Of a stretch of DNA of 64,000 nt, positions 43,501 to 50,049 are shown piece by piece (within the stretch, counting starts at the first letter, position 1; each line of letters begins with the position of its first letter). Source of the DNA: Cymbidium sinense (Eukaryota > Streptophyta > Magnoliopsida > Asparagales > Orchidaceae). The notes beneath the pieces are model-generated. The model was not told the origin of the DNA, did not search any database, and saw only the letters and a program-made list of their open reading frames with translations. The DNA is taken from contig CM038221.1 in the NCBI GenBank assembly GCA_021442155.1, forward strand, positions 26,751,906 to 26,815,905. Reading direction: 5' to 3'. A program made the translations under genes and the position numbers.

Positions 43501-46500
43501 TTTTCCAACTTTAGAGACAATTATTTTATCAAGAAAGATTCTGTTTGAGAGAATTCCAAATTGAACAGATCAACATTTCTTTGTGGCCTCGTTTCAAGAT
43601 GATCTTTGACATGCATCTCAACAGTTTACGTCATGCCAATGTGAAGACATTATGGGAAGATGATGTTCATCCTCATTATGTTATGAGGCGTTATGCTGAA
43701 TTCACAGCCTCACTTGTTCACCTAAATGTTGAATATGGAGACGGCCAGGTAGGTTGAATATGATTTGATCCATGATGTGCATGCTTTATTCACTTTCTAA
43801 TAAAAATTTAACTTTTTTCTGACGTGGATTGCCAAATTTATGACCCTTTGAACCACTAGAACTGCAAAGTTTTTTTATTTTTATTTGTTATTGTTATAGC
43901 ATCAATGATTTAGAATTTCTCTACTTGTTCTTTGAAGCTTGATCTTAACCTGGAAAGGCTGCGGATGGCAGTGGAGGATTTGCTTGTTAAGTTGGCAAAA
44001 ATGTTTGCAAAACCAAAATTGCAAACTATTTTTCTAATAAACAACTATGATATGACAATTTCTATACTGAAGGTAAAAAAAATAGCTTTATTTAGCAGCA
44101 AGTCTTCTTTATTTTGATGAGTGCATTATTAGAAAGCAGCTTTTTGAAATTTGCTATAGGAAGCTGGTGCTGAAGGCGGGAAAATGCAAATGCATTTTGA
44201 GGACTTGCTAAAGAGCAACATAGCTGTTTATGTGGTAATGTTCTTCTTAAATGCTAAATGTGTTGATTTGCTCATCGAATTTAATACAACTAAAATTTTA
44301 AGTGTGGCAAAATTAGTATAGTGGGATTTATTGTTTCAAATAGTTGGTTGCGACTTTTTTTCATCATAAGAGTGGACTGTTGTTTGTTATTATGCAAATT
44401 ATTGAATCTTGATGTTATGAAGAGAGAAGCTCTTATTTTTGTCTACTTCTAAAGTTTTAGCCTGGCATTATTTAACTTCAATTCTATCAACTATCTTTGA
44501 ATTTTTGTGGTTACCCAATTCGTAGGAGCATATCTTAACCATTATTTAGGATAATGATGGTTGTGATGAAAACTAGAAAAAAAAAGTTTTGAAGTAGAAT
44601 TTTCATGTTGCTCTCCACTGGAGTCCTTACCAATATGTGGATGTCTTCCATGTCAGACAGATAAAATAAGTCAGTTAATGGGTACCTTCCAAATGATATA
44701 TATGATTGAGCTATTATGATAGAAATCTCTTAATATCTTGAACTTAATAAGAGGGTGTTTAGAGCATTTTTCTGGTACTGGTGTAGAATATGCCACTAGC
44801 CAAAGATCATGACTCACCATCATCATCGTCATTAGCCTTAGCTTTATAAATCATCTACATCTGTTCTCGCTAAAGCATGAGGTGCTAAGCTTATTTGGCA
44901 CAAATTATTTTGTTCAATTTCTAACCAAGTTATCTTTGGTTTGCCAACCAATATATGCTACTCCAATTAGCCTTCTACTATAATCATTTTTCAATCTATT
45001 ATTTTTAATTTTATGTGCATCCTTCTCTATATTCTTAGTTGTGAGATGCTCAAATCAATGAATTCTTATTCAAATCCATATGTTACTAACATAATTGTTA
45101 TTTTATAAAATTCACCTTTAAGACTATATAATATTCTCTTTTCGTATTTTTACTCTTGAGGTATTTCTCCATTTAAATAACAAACTAAATCCTCATCTAT
45201 TTTCTATATAATAGATCCCATTTACTTAAATTCATTACATATTGGTTTTATTTTATTCTTTTAGTAATATTAATAGTAATCACACTCACTAAAATTAAAT
45301 ATTTTATATTTGGTTCATTTCTACTGATCTTACGCTCCTTTTTTTATTATTATTTTATTCATTGTTTTAACTTCACTTATTTAAGGAAAAGTTCTCACCA
45401 TAAGAATTGTTAGGTGCAAAACATGAGTCGAGATACTTTATTTAAAATATCTTTTACAATTGATGCATGATGACTTAGGGTTAGGTTTTACTATTGAATT
45501 AGTATGGTTCGTTGTATGATTTCATGCAAAGAAAAATTGAGGATTCGTAGATCACAAGTCATCAACCAATCTAATAACTCTCTTAAAATGAAAACAAGCA
45601 ATAGTAGTCTTTAGGCCCATTTGATAATAAAATAATCATACCTATCTGAGACCTTTGACAAGAACTTGGAAATAAATAAAATCAAGAAACAAGTGAATTT
45701 AAGTAGCCAACAAAAAATTAGTAGTGTGTACTGGGTAGGTAATAAAATTATTTAAATACTAAAGAAAAATCATGTCTCATGTCAATACAATAAGATGACT
45801 TCTTTTGAAATCAGATAGTCATATTTGTGTTGCACTAAAAGTAATCACACATTCAACTTGCACTAATAAGATTGACATAGAAAAAAATATATTTAAGTCA
45901 AAATTCAGAAGTTGTGAATTGTATGCCACTATTCACTAGTTAACTCATGTTAGTAGATAATGTTGGCCTATGATTAACCCTAATTGATACTTAATTTAAT
46001 TTTCAATTTAAATTTTTTAATGAATTTACTAGAGTCACGTCTGAACCCCATAGATGTGCACATTAGGGTTCACCTTAATCCCATTTCTCAAAACAGTAGC
46101 TACTTGTTTCTTACCAAAATCACAATTTTCATTTTTCACTTTCATGAAAACCACCTTCTTAGTGCCGCATAATCAGAAAGTTACAGGAAAAAATCACAGG
46201 AATTAGATAAGATTTTTCTTCTAATCAAATCCTTGAAAAAATCCATTCAGAGTTCAGGCTAAGGCAAAGACTCACCGACAGAGTTGGCATACTAAAGGGC
46301 TGTTTAGGATCATTTTTATTTCATTTATATTTTATTTTAAAATAAAATATATTTGGTGCTAATTATCATTTTTAAAAACACTCAAAACATCTAAAAATTA
46401 TTGTGAGTGTTTTTAAAAATAATGTTATTTATTTTTCTAAGACAAAAAATAAAAACACTTCAAAAACATGCTTTTAAAAATAAAAAAATAAAAATAAAAG

Positions 46501-47235
46501 GTTCGGATTAACAGTATGTGTTGCAAACCTAAAATCAACAGAGTTACTACCTACACTCATGTAAATAAATCCCTCTCATCTTAATGTGGTGACTGGTTGT
46601 TTTTTATTGAAAATGAGAATAGTATATGAAATCTAATAGCCCAACTTGTAGTTTATTAAACTCCATGTTTACTCCTTTCAAAAGCTAGTTTAGTCGTGTG
46701 AACATTTTCATATTCATAATCGGTAGAAAACTGAATACATTTGAGATTAAGCTTGACCAGGTTCAACCTTTGTGTGATAACCAGGAGGAATTACTTTCGA
46801 GCATTTCGGCGAACTGATTAAATTTGTCAAAATCCAAGCCTGTAAGTGTAATGATCTGATACATTTTTTCAAGCTTAGAAACACCTGTATATATAAATTA
46901 TGCACTGATTTTTTAATCCCACTGCTACTTTAGCGGAAGAAACAAGTTCTAGCATGGAAAAATCTTCTGTCTCTGCCGTTGAACCGTTAGTGAAGGACTT
47001 CGCGAGCAGGTGGAAGAATGCGATAGAGCTTATGCACAAGGATGTTATTACATCCTTCAGCAACTTCCTGTGTGGAATGGAGATACTAAAAGCTGCTTTG
47101 ACACAGCTGCTGCTGTATTATACGAGACTCTCAGATAGCATCAAGAAGGTCACAGGCGGTTCTGCTCTTAACAAGGACCTGGTATCAATTTCATCAATTT
47201 TGTACGAAATCAAGAAATATTCTAGAACATTCTAG
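4197..47235 (+). CDS. VPS52: VPS52 (GARP/EARP tethering complex subunit), 13 exons, 5' partial, one frameshift
   Basis: This is the plant homologue of yeast Vps52/Sac2 (Arabidopsis POK). It acts with Vps51, Vps53 and Vps54 to tether endosome-derived vesicles at the trans-Golgi network; loss in Arabidopsis impairs pollen-tube growth. Exons: 4197-4340, 14890-14981, 15240-15321, 15645-15827, 22116-22231, 22313-22371, 29388-29488, 35946-35996, 43569-43748, 43938-44072, 44160-44234, 46785-46841, 46934-47235. All introns are GT-AG and phases join correctly except at exon 46785-46841, which lacks one base. The exons would encode about 525 residues; the family is about 700, so roughly 180 N-terminal residues (including the coiled-coil part) lie upstream. 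Signature segments include 'LEILSKKLKFVED', 'LWEDDVHPHYVMRRYAEF' and 'FSNFLCGMEILKAALTQLLL'. The gene may be functional with an assembly error, or a recent pseudogene. Confidence 0.93.
4341..5906. other. VPS52 intron, 5' part
   Basis: Ordinary T-rich intron sequence. No coding potential or repeat is recognised before the copia element begins at 5907. Confidence 0.6.
5907..6279 (-). repeat. Copia element 3' LTR
   Basis: Bounded by 'tgttggg' on the left and 'tttaaca' on the right, an imperfect TGTT/AACA terminal inversion. It shares with 10171-10502 the blocks 'aagaagattta', 'cctacgtccacgg', 'caaattttgggatgcct' and 'cttttatagg'. Confidence 0.88.
6280..6290 (-). other. Polypurine tract
   Basis: On the minus strand this reads AAGTGGGAGAT directly before the 3' LTR. 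This is the expected position and composition for plus-strand priming in copia elements. Confidence 0.75.
6686..6919 (-). pseudogene. Copia RNase H domain fragment
   Basis: The minus-strand frame contains 'YSDVNLGGDLDDHKSTSGYMF' followed by a Trp and 'SLSTTEAE'. These are the RNase H segments that end copia polyproteins. The first catalytic Asp is present in 'YSDVNLGG'. The frame overlaps the RT frame by about 80 bases and is shifted relative to it. Confidence 0.88.
6838..7900 (-). pseudogene. Copia reverse transcriptase, frameshifted
   Basis: The catalytic YVDDM motif lies at 7324-7338 (minus). Further along the same strand come 'LSQEKYIQKVLNRFNV' and a degenerate 'TRLDIAHAMKIVSRFM' segment, both typical of the copia RT connection region. 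Several stops and frame changes occur between 7220 and 7900, so no full-length RT can be made. Confidence 0.88.
8380..8760 (-). pseudogene. Copia integrase core fragment
   Basis: The frame at 8451-8675 contains 'KCLKSDNGGEY' (with the catalytic Asp of DDE) and 'RMPEQNDIAERINKNLNERA', matching the copia integrase signature. The usual Arg-Lys of 'AERKN' is changed. Adjacent sequence to 8760 continues in other frames. Confidence 0.87.
8934..9182 (-). pseudogene. Copia GAG-pre-integrase domain
   Basis: The frame contains 'SVLWHQRLRHMNEKKM', the LWHxRLGH-type zinc-binding segment upstream of integrase. It is preceded by 'GKKIRTLYMI', also standard for the family. Confidence 0.87.
9330..9410 (-). 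pseudogene. Copia aspartic protease active-site segment
   Basis: The minus strand reads 'DSWILDSGSSFH' here. This matches the copia protease active site (DSGAS/DSGSS), in the expected position between gag and integrase. Confidence 0.75.
9650..10131 (-). pseudogene. Copia gag region, frameshifted
   Basis: A likely gag start codon is at 10131-10129, opening 'MANEAKIRIDKLIARTSVSG'. A second frame at 9659-9955 holds 'NLMKALCNIYEKLSASNKVFL', a gag (UBN2-type) segment, and 'DDINEFNVITTQ'. The frames are not continuous. Confidence 0.8.
10155..10169 (-). other. Diverged primer-binding site (initiator Met tRNA)
   Basis: Just inside the 5' LTR the minus strand reads TAGTATCGAAGTGAGG. It resembles TGGTATCAGAGC, the usual copia primer-binding site, with several substitutions. 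Confidence 0.55.
10171..10502 (-). repeat. Copia element 5' LTR, outer end missing
   Basis: Starts 'tgttgag' and aligns with 5907-6241. The last 38 bases of the other LTR (6242-6279) have no counterpart. Instead the sequence runs into an AT/GT microsatellite. Confidence 0.85.
10510..10564. repeat. (AT)n-(GT)n microsatellite
   Basis: About 28 bases of AT repeats pass into about 28 bases of GT repeats, abutting the eroded outer end of the copia LTR. Confidence 0.95.
10565..12546. other. AT-rich VPS52 intron sequence
   Basis: Very AT-rich and without coding signal. The part near 10950-11110 resembles 19320-19440 in order ('gataaatcat', 'tgcaata', 'attgatg/atcaatgcaa', 'gattttgaagaaaaca', 'acctcaacttgaa'). 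Both could be remnants of one long, decayed repeat. T-rich frames near 12143-12550 are low-complexity. Confidence 0.4.
12547..12736 (+). repeat. Two-copy 95-bp tandem duplication
   Basis: Units 12547-12641 and 12642-12736 both begin 'ctagtgtt' and share 'aaagaaaacatggccatct' and 'tgcaatgaa'. They differ mainly in the length of a central T run and a few substitutions. Confidence 0.9.
12780..14060 (+). pseudogene. Ty1/copia reverse transcriptase fragment
   Basis: The clearest piece is at 13285-13375, 'LQFNVEKAFLHGDIMEVFME', matching the copia RT motif QxDVKNAFLHGDLxEEVYM. Further pieces in other frames follow the copia RT order: 'RLTIVMLAI', 'SEQTEKEF', 'LDLLNET' and 'VEHNHRLNEE' (13732-13830), and 'GKLICLSHIRP' near 13860. 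Frameshifts and stops are numerous, and no LTRs were identified. It is distinct from the element at 5907 and in the same sense as VPS52. Confidence 0.82.
13075..13184. repeat. Perfect 35-bp inverted repeat with 40-nt loop
   Basis: Arm 13075-13109 is exactly complementary, in reverse, to arm 13150-13184. The spacer is 13110-13149. RNA from either strand would fold into a long hairpin. The match is exact over 35 bases inside otherwise decayed copia sequence. Confidence 0.95.
14061..14889. other. VPS52 intron, 3' part
   Basis: No gene recognised. It ends with the T-rich acceptor 'ttctatttag' before the exon at 14890. Some copia RNase H remnant may continue beyond 14060, but I cannot support it. 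Confidence 0.5.
14890..14981 (+). CDS. VPS52: VPS52 exon b
   Basis: Encodes 'VFEFMVQKLYALRKPKTN' through 'LLKYK', with the last Lys codon split (phase 2). Donor 'gtaagt'. Confidence 0.93.
15240..15321 (+). CDS. VPS52: VPS52 exon c
   Basis: Completes the split Lys codon, then encodes 'YVILFLKEHGKDIYTEVRAA' to 'TMNK'. Acceptor 'atagtgcag', donor 'gtaaga'. Confidence 0.93.
15645..15827 (+). CDS. VPS52: VPS52 exon d
   Basis: Sixty-one codons from 'VLSAHFRVYIQAMEKMQLD' to 'FALGARINILK', with the family segment 'DLIGVETRSTG' in the middle. Phase 0 on both sides. Confidence 0.94.
15828..22115. other. 6.3-kb VPS52 intron, no gene seen
   Basis: AT-rich throughout. A pyrimidine-rich block at about 18170-18270, with 'tgctactgttcatt' near 18460, resembles the block at about 23500-23830. 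Together with the 19320-19440 similarity to 10950-11110, this suggests decayed long LTR sequence, but no coding domain was found. Frames at 21482-21816 show no recognisable protein. Confidence 0.5.
22116..22231 (+). CDS. VPS52: VPS52 exon e
   Basis: Encodes 'EIDQPALIPHIAEANSQKYP' and 'VLFRSLHKLLIDTATSE', with the final Glu codon split. Donor 'gtaaaa'. Confidence 0.94.
22313..22371 (+). CDS. VPS52: VPS52 exon f
   Basis: Encodes 'YLFCDDFFGEDFIFYEIFA' and ends on the first base of a Gly codon. It is separated from the previous exon by an 81-base intron, the shortest in the gene. Confidence 0.94.
22372..24000. other. VPS52 intron before the second copia element
   Basis: No coding signal. The stretch 23500-23640 is pyrimidine-rich and then shifts to mixed sequence. 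With 23760-23850 it resembles 18170-18480, and may be remnant LTR. Confidence 0.45.
24001..24225 (+). repeat. Second copia element, 5' LTR remnant
   Basis: Aligns with 28624-28840 through 'ctgccc..attccag', 'gcatggac', 'atcattttactg', 'ttgtacct', 'agaaaagttc..gg', and 'ttctctattt'. Confidence 0.75.
24700..25240 (+). pseudogene. Copia gag remnant
   Basis: Scattered frames match a copia gag segment: 'FDVVKV', 'KDELLSLNEII' near 24870-24930, then 'NNHQQPRGVLGL'. No intact zinc knuckle is visible. Confidence 0.6.
25815..26760 (+). pseudogene. Copia integrase remnant
   Basis: A 'SLCDICE' plus 'AKHKCA' segment near 25818 matches the pre-integrase zinc site. 'DSTHVPQIFLLKTKIK' near 25970 matches the integrase core. 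'QQNRVAE' at about 26182, 'PRVLEKIL' and 'FGCVVLL' follow. A second frame at 26417-26755 contains 'QNRKKFDPRAIKCVFSSYS', the conserved segment after the integrase. Confidence 0.85.
27040..28440 (+). pseudogene. Copia reverse transcriptase and RNase H remnant
   Basis: 'CKLKISLYGLEKFSRTWF' near 27330 matches the copia RT LKKSLYGLKQSPRAWF motif. 'HTLDLTLPMLSM' lies near 27855. 'ENQTLEAYIDAD' near 27990 and 'THDPMQYDHTKHIEDD' near 28265 are RNase H segments. Stops are frequent. Confidence 0.85.
28624..28840 (+). repeat. Second copia element, 3' LTR portion
   Basis: Counterpart of 24001-24225. The LTR probably starts earlier, soon after the RNase H end at about 28450, but that part has no partner on the left. 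Open frames at 28482-28857 fall within LTR sequence and are not genes. Confidence 0.72.
28841..29238. other. VPS52 intron sequence
   Basis: No feature seen. Confidence 0.5.
29239..29318 (-). mobile_element. RTE 3' tail, minus strand
   Basis: Read on the minus strand, this gives 'ggattcatgtagccaacccc', 'agtagtgggataaaggcttg' and a GTT-rich end, as at 1-70 and 39236-39303. Only the terminal part is present. It ends about 70 bases before the acceptor of the exon at 29388. Confidence 0.8.
29388..29488 (+). CDS. VPS52: VPS52 exon g
   Basis: Completes the split Gly codon, then encodes 'PFAVIDEHFNAVLPNCYDAI' and 'MLMIRIVHQHK'. Acceptor 'attttcag', donor 'gtatgt'. Confidence 0.94.
29489..31739. other. 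VPS52 intron, 5' part
   Basis: No gene seen. A short GC-richer patch 'ccccgtaggattggggtaga' near 30537 looks repeat-like but was not identified. The minus frame at 31382-31615 resembles nothing I can name. Confidence 0.5.
31740..32030 (+). repeat. LTR-like dispersed repeat, copy B
   Basis: Shares ordered blocks with 1110-2390: 'cttgcttaccgaggatt', 'catatcatttg', 'gagttgaactttt' and 'ctatcaatgaaaattttgac'. Copy B is shorter. Confidence 0.35.
32520..32600. repeat. AT-rich simple repeat
   Basis: Runs of 'aatataat' and 'ataatatataata' form an imperfect AT microsatellite. Confidence 0.8.
32720..32905. repeat. Possible MITE fragment with GGTTCAA-type motifs
   Basis: Contains 'gttcaattggttcgatcatgaac' in part, 'gagccagtg' and 'ttgaaccgccaagttaatcg'. 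These resemble common plant non-autonomous DNA elements rich in 'tcggttcaaccgg' motifs. Terminal repeats were not resolved. Confidence 0.35.
33805..34015 (+). repeat. Degenerate ~80-bp tandem repeat, three units
   Basis: Units begin near 33805, 33887 and 33963 with 'caattgtaagtctta', 'caagttgtaagtctcac' and 'caagttaaaagtcccac'. Each continues into 'gggcat/ggatat/gggtga' and then a 'cttgat..gat' segment. Confidence 0.65.
34016..35945. other. VPS52 intron, 3' part
   Basis: Short direct repeats of 'tttagagttta/cttagagtata' occur near 34030-34110. Otherwise nothing is recognised. Minus frames at 34829-35098 and 35313-35645 are low-complexity Ser/Leu/Thr-rich and unsupported. Confidence 0.5.
35946..35996 (+). 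CDS. VPS52: VPS52 exon h (51 nt)
   Basis: Encodes 'LIMFRRRIPCLDSYLDK' exactly between 'tatgcag' and 'gtttga'. It is the smallest exon, isolated between introns of 6.5 and 7.6 kb. Confidence 0.93.
35997..38409. other. VPS52 intron, 5' part
   Basis: No gene seen. The pyrimidine-rich 36570-37400 region generates several Ser/Leu/Cys-rich frames that look like chance. Confidence 0.5.
38410..39310 (+). mobile_element. 5'-truncated RTE LINE with reverse-transcriptase C terminus
   Basis: Starts within the RT domain: 'ISVGLHQGSSLSSYLFALVM' (38425-38485) and a 'CFVDDILLVGKTSEGV' segment with the F-DD catalytic motif. 'KLELWRSKLESKGVRLSRSK' follows, then in a shifted frame 'FRFLGFIVQNDGEIDDDV' and 'LRLKEKFYKIVVRSAMIYV'. 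It finishes with the RTE 3' end and GTT repeats at 39285-39310. Stops and at least one frameshift make it inactive. 5' truncation is normal for LINE insertion. Confidence 0.9.
39311..39959. other. VPS52 intron sequence
   Basis: No recognisable feature. Possibly decayed gypsy sequence continuous with the next element. Confidence 0.4.
39960..41200 (+). pseudogene. Ty3/gypsy integrase region, heavily degenerate
   Basis: The best piece is 40950-41160, where 'IELVCNSTICTSTGMMPFEI' matches the gypsy integrase segment FAYNSSxHxSTGxSPFE, followed by 'KHIEMHNKQYFD'. Upstream pieces in other frames fit the same protein: 'NKLTYALSHVF' near 40170, 'KMHGDGIVGQ' near 40410, and 'RLYGLSMTIVSNRDDNFI' in part near 40765. 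No LTR or RT was found. Confidence 0.7.
41201..42599. other. VPS52 intron sequence
   Basis: No gene seen. Frames at 41310-41573 and 41839-42192 lack recognisable domains. Confidence 0.5.
42600..43090 (+). pseudogene. RTE reverse-transcriptase fragment
   Basis: Plus-strand pieces follow the RTE RT order: 'KMLWCMCFASDIVLNW' (equivalent to the F-DD motif, with the second Asp retained), 'FDFGILKSRDIDEDIVFRGL' then 'VGWLKWP', and 'LIKLVMYQSEYWDVK' at about 43045-43090. It is much more decayed than the copy at 38410 and lacks the 3' tail. Confidence 0.78.
43091..43568. other. VPS52 intron, 3' end
   Basis: Unremarkable sequence up to the acceptor 'aaattgaacag'. Confidence 0.5.
43569..43748 (+). 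CDS. VPS52: VPS52 exon i
   Basis: Sixty codons, 'INISLWPRFKMIFDMHLNSL' to 'HLNVEYGDGQ', including the highly conserved 'LWEDDVHPHYVMRRYAEFTA'. The acceptor is inferred at 'gaacag' from homology, since the open frame continues upstream. Confidence 0.95.
43938..44072 (+). CDS. VPS52: VPS52 exon j
   Basis: Forty-five codons from 'LDLNLERLRMAVEDLLVKLA' to 'FLINNYDMTISILK'. Acceptor 'ctttgaag', donor 'gtaaaa'. Confidence 0.94.
44160..44234 (+). CDS. VPS52: VPS52 exon k
   Basis: Twenty-five codons, 'EAGAEGGKMQMHFEDLLKSN' then 'IAVYV'. Acceptor 'gctatag', donor 'gtaatg', phase 0. Confidence 0.94.
44235..46784. other. VPS52 intron with MITE-like insert
   Basis: AT-rich. The stretch 44805-45400 has 'catcatcatcgtcattagcc' and other patches reminiscent of decayed RTE minus-strand sequence, but this is not secure. 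The MITE-like segment at 46295-46505 is listed separately. Confidence 0.45.
46295..46505. repeat. Hairpin MITE-like element
   Basis: Opens with 'agggctgtttaggatc', a start typical of plant hAT-like MITEs. It contains a foldback of 'tttttaaaaacactca' (46370-46385) with 'tgagtgtttttaaaaa' (about 46403-46418), and ends in an A-rich stretch. It lies about 280 bases upstream of the frameshifted exon. Confidence 0.5.
46785..46841 (+). CDS. VPS52: VPS52 exon l, carries a 1-nt deletion relative to the family
   Basis: In phase after the previous exon, it reads 'EELLSSISAN' and then a stop. One base along, the sequence reads 'EHFGELIKFVKIQA', which is what VPS52 proteins have. The frame therefore changes at 'ttactttcgag' (46791-46801), beside a T run. 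The downstream splice phase (GCC T|CG) also needs 58 bases rather than the 57 present. A 24-base in-frame upstream acceptor ('gaccag', 46755-46760) does not fix the frame. Confidence 0.88.
46934..47235 (+). CDS. VPS52: VPS52 terminal exon
   Basis: Completes Ser, then 'EETSSSMEKSSVSAVEPLVK', 'ASRWKNAIELMHKDVITSF', 'NFLCGMEILKAALTQLLLYY' and the C terminus 'LYEIKKYSRTF' with TAG at 47233-47235. This is a normal VPS52 end. Confidence 0.95.
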
Positions 47236-47323
47236 ATCTGTCAAAATCGCCATGGAAGTAGGTTCGAGATAAGATGTTCTATCTTGAATAGATCTATTGC
47301 TTCCTTTCAATATTTACTTTCTA

Positions 47324-47329
47324 AATAAA
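47324..47329 (+). terminator. Candidate VPS52 polyadenylation signal
   Basis: AATAAA lies 89 bases after the VPS52 stop codon, in a T-rich context that suits plant 3' ends. Confidence 0.55.
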
Positions 47330-47787
47330 GTTCTATCAAGCCTGCAACTGTTCAGTTCTAGAATGCTGTCTCTTTGTGCTTTTTTTTTTAGTACCTCAGC
47401 AATGGATTGGTGATATGTATGTCTCAATTCATTTACTGATGCTGTAAAAAAATATATTGTGCAGAGTATGATTTTATTTGAAGGTTTGTAATTTAAAGGA
47501 AAAAAAAGGATGAATGTTGGGATATTTGTTATATAAATATGGATTTAGTAACATTTCTTTTGCATGATGATGCATTAAAATGTGAATTTATAAAATACTT
47601 TAATCAGAACTGGAGAGTGAATTGGTGTGTATAGATTTTCACAAAGTAGCAGTTATATTTTGAGTTGTAATCATGATGATGTATGAGATTTTACTTAACT
47701 TTTACTTCATAATCATTTTAAATTTTAATTCTGTAAAATCAAAATATGTTTGTAAGTTCTAGAAATTAGTTTGATTATGCTCCAAAT

Positions 47788-47832
<45 letters not shown>

Positions 47833-48699
47833 AATTAATTTAGAAACTACTTAGTATCAAACGCAGGATGTGTTGGATGTCAGAAATGTAAGAAAGAGGA
47901 AATTAGGAGAAAAAAAAATCGGAAGCTCAGCTCAGTGGGTGTAGAGTCAAGCCGAGCTAAATCGATAGGTCTCAATCTTGTTGAAAATTTATTTCATTTT
48001 TAACCCTTGATTTGTTAAAGCCTGGTGACTTTGAGACACCTGAAAACTAAGTTGTACGTGACTGATTATGGGGGGAAAAAAAGGGGAAAATGCACTAAAA
48101 CACGGTTACATTTACATGATTAAGAGAGTGCAACCTTAAACTAGATTAATAAATCAATTTGATAGCTAGTTTTTTTTTTTTTATTTGAAAAGAATAGTTA
48201 ATAAGAATGAAAGGTTCTTTACATGCATATCATTGTATCCTTATTGCATTCATGCGCATATACATGTAGAGGCTTAAATATGTTACCTTACTACTATTGT
48301 CACATGTGATTTATTCTCATTACTAAAAATGTTATCCATTATTATATATTTCTTTTATTTTTTTTCTCCTCTTTTGCCATTAAATAGACATGCCTTATCA
48401 AATCAAGCATATCTTTTATGTGCATCCTCCCCATCAAATGATCATTTTTTGTTGATAGTCTTTCTATTTTGCTAATCCATATCTTCTCCTACCAATAATA
48501 AGGAGATATTTGCCCTCTATTTCTCTTGACACTACTCAACTTTGTTGCTTTTGTTTACTTTTGCTCTTTGTTATTGCCTCTTGTCATGGATAGATTTGCT
48601 CTCTTTTTCTTTAATTAACCAAATAAGAGGTACTCTTCCATTAAAATGGAATAACACTAAAAACATAACTGTACTGAGCAATGCCATCATCTGTTAAGC
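47330..48699. other. Intergenic, 3' of VPS52
   Basis: Contains an (AT)n-(GT)n microsatellite at 47790-47832. Near 47932-47985 a 'gctcagtgggt' and a 'ggtctcaatctt' sit about 40 bases apart, weakly resembling tRNA-type box A and box B of a SINE. That resemblance is too loose to call. No gene seen. Confidence 0.5.
47790..47832. repeat. (AT)n-(GT)n microsatellite
   Basis: About 35 bases of AT followed by four GT units. Confidence 0.95.
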
Positions 48700-49015
48700 T
48701 TAGGGCTGAGAAATTAGCTCAAGATCATTGCTAAAATCGATCGAGCTGATCGAGATCGACTCAAGAACATGATTTTGAGCGAAATGTGGCTCAATTTATT
48801 CGAGCGAACATTCGCTTCTCGCTGATCAATAAGGAGGTATTTCGCCATAACATAGATCGTCGTCGATTAATTGAGATTAATTCTAATGAGCGAACAAGCA
48901 CTCATTTGCATTTCGAGCTTCGTTTGGATTTCGAGCTTTCGCTTGTTGAGCGGATCGAGCTCGAGCTCGATCGATCCGACTTTTCGAACTCAAACTTAAC
49001 CAAGACTGAGAGTTG
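48700..49015. repeat. GAGCTCGA-rich repeat
   Basis: Dense in 'gatcgagc', 'tcgagct' and palindromic clusters such as 'gatcgagctcgagctcgat'. This composition is shared by a common plant non-autonomous repeat whose sequence is built around 'gctcgagctcgagctcg'. The open frame at 48786-49016 is a by-product. Confidence 0.5.
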
Positions 49016-50049
49016 AATTACCCATTTTTAGCGATTTGAGTGACAACATAATTGTACTGACACATCTAGTTAAGCCTCCAGTTTTGCATCCAACTCGATC
49101 TTCTCACGCTCATAATTAAACAATAATACACAATTCATATCTGCTTGGCAACAAGTTTAGTCACCTTAGCTCCAAATAGATTTCTCATCATGCTTTGTTT
49201 TCAAGTATTTCGGTGTGGTTATATCTTTATTGTAGCAGTAAATCTTCAGTTAATACTGCCAATTAACATGATTATGGTAAGCTTATTTTGACTTAATTTT
49301 TGGGTTAAGGTTGATATTTAACAAAAATGCTTTAAAATGTTGTGCTATAAAAACATTATAAATTTAAGAGATTATATTTATAAAATTGTGATGAGATTGA
49401 TTATAGCAAATGAAGGCGAATATTAAAAAGCTAGAGTTACTAGCAGTCAAAATATTATGCTTGATTAACAATGAAGCTGAGAAAGATTGAACAATAAATT
49501 ATTATGTTATTAAGACTGTAAGAGTAGCACTAAATAGGTATGAGATAATGATAAAGTCTGTCTTGTGGGCTAACATAATTATGGGTGAATAATATACTAA
49601 TAAAAATAGATAGATATAAATTGACTTTGAAAAAGGAAGAATAGACAAAGAAAGGGACATGTCTAAGCTTTGTGCAAAATATTTTGCACCAATTGAAATT
49701 TAAAATCTCATATAACACTCAATTATGAGCAAATGAAAGGGATCAATTAAACACTAGCTAATTGGACAAAGACTATGCATATCATATAGTTGTTGACATA
49801 GTACCCAAATGCTAAGGAACATAAAGAGGTTAAAACAAGAGTTTGTTTGGACTCAGTTTGACTAAATTAATGGTCAAATGAACTCAATACTGACTCACTT
49901 GAAATTCTATGCAAGTTTTTTTGGTTTAGGTTTTTTATGTAATTAAACTTATCGAATAAGAGCCTAAATGGCCCCAATCTAGCTTGGACTACATCAACTT
50001 CATTTGTCATCTTCACTTTTGTGTGACATTATGATTACAAATGGGGAAA
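49016..50049. other. Intergenic, no feature seen
   Basis: AT-rich, no coding signal. Confidence 0.5.

Noticed and set aside
46755..46784. Alternative upstream acceptor for the VPS52 exon at 46785
   Set aside because: Using 'gaccag' adds 24 bases in the same frame and does not correct the frameshift.
47932..47985. Possible SINE with box A and box B
   Set aside because: Only loose matches to both boxes, no poly(A) tail and no target-site duplication.
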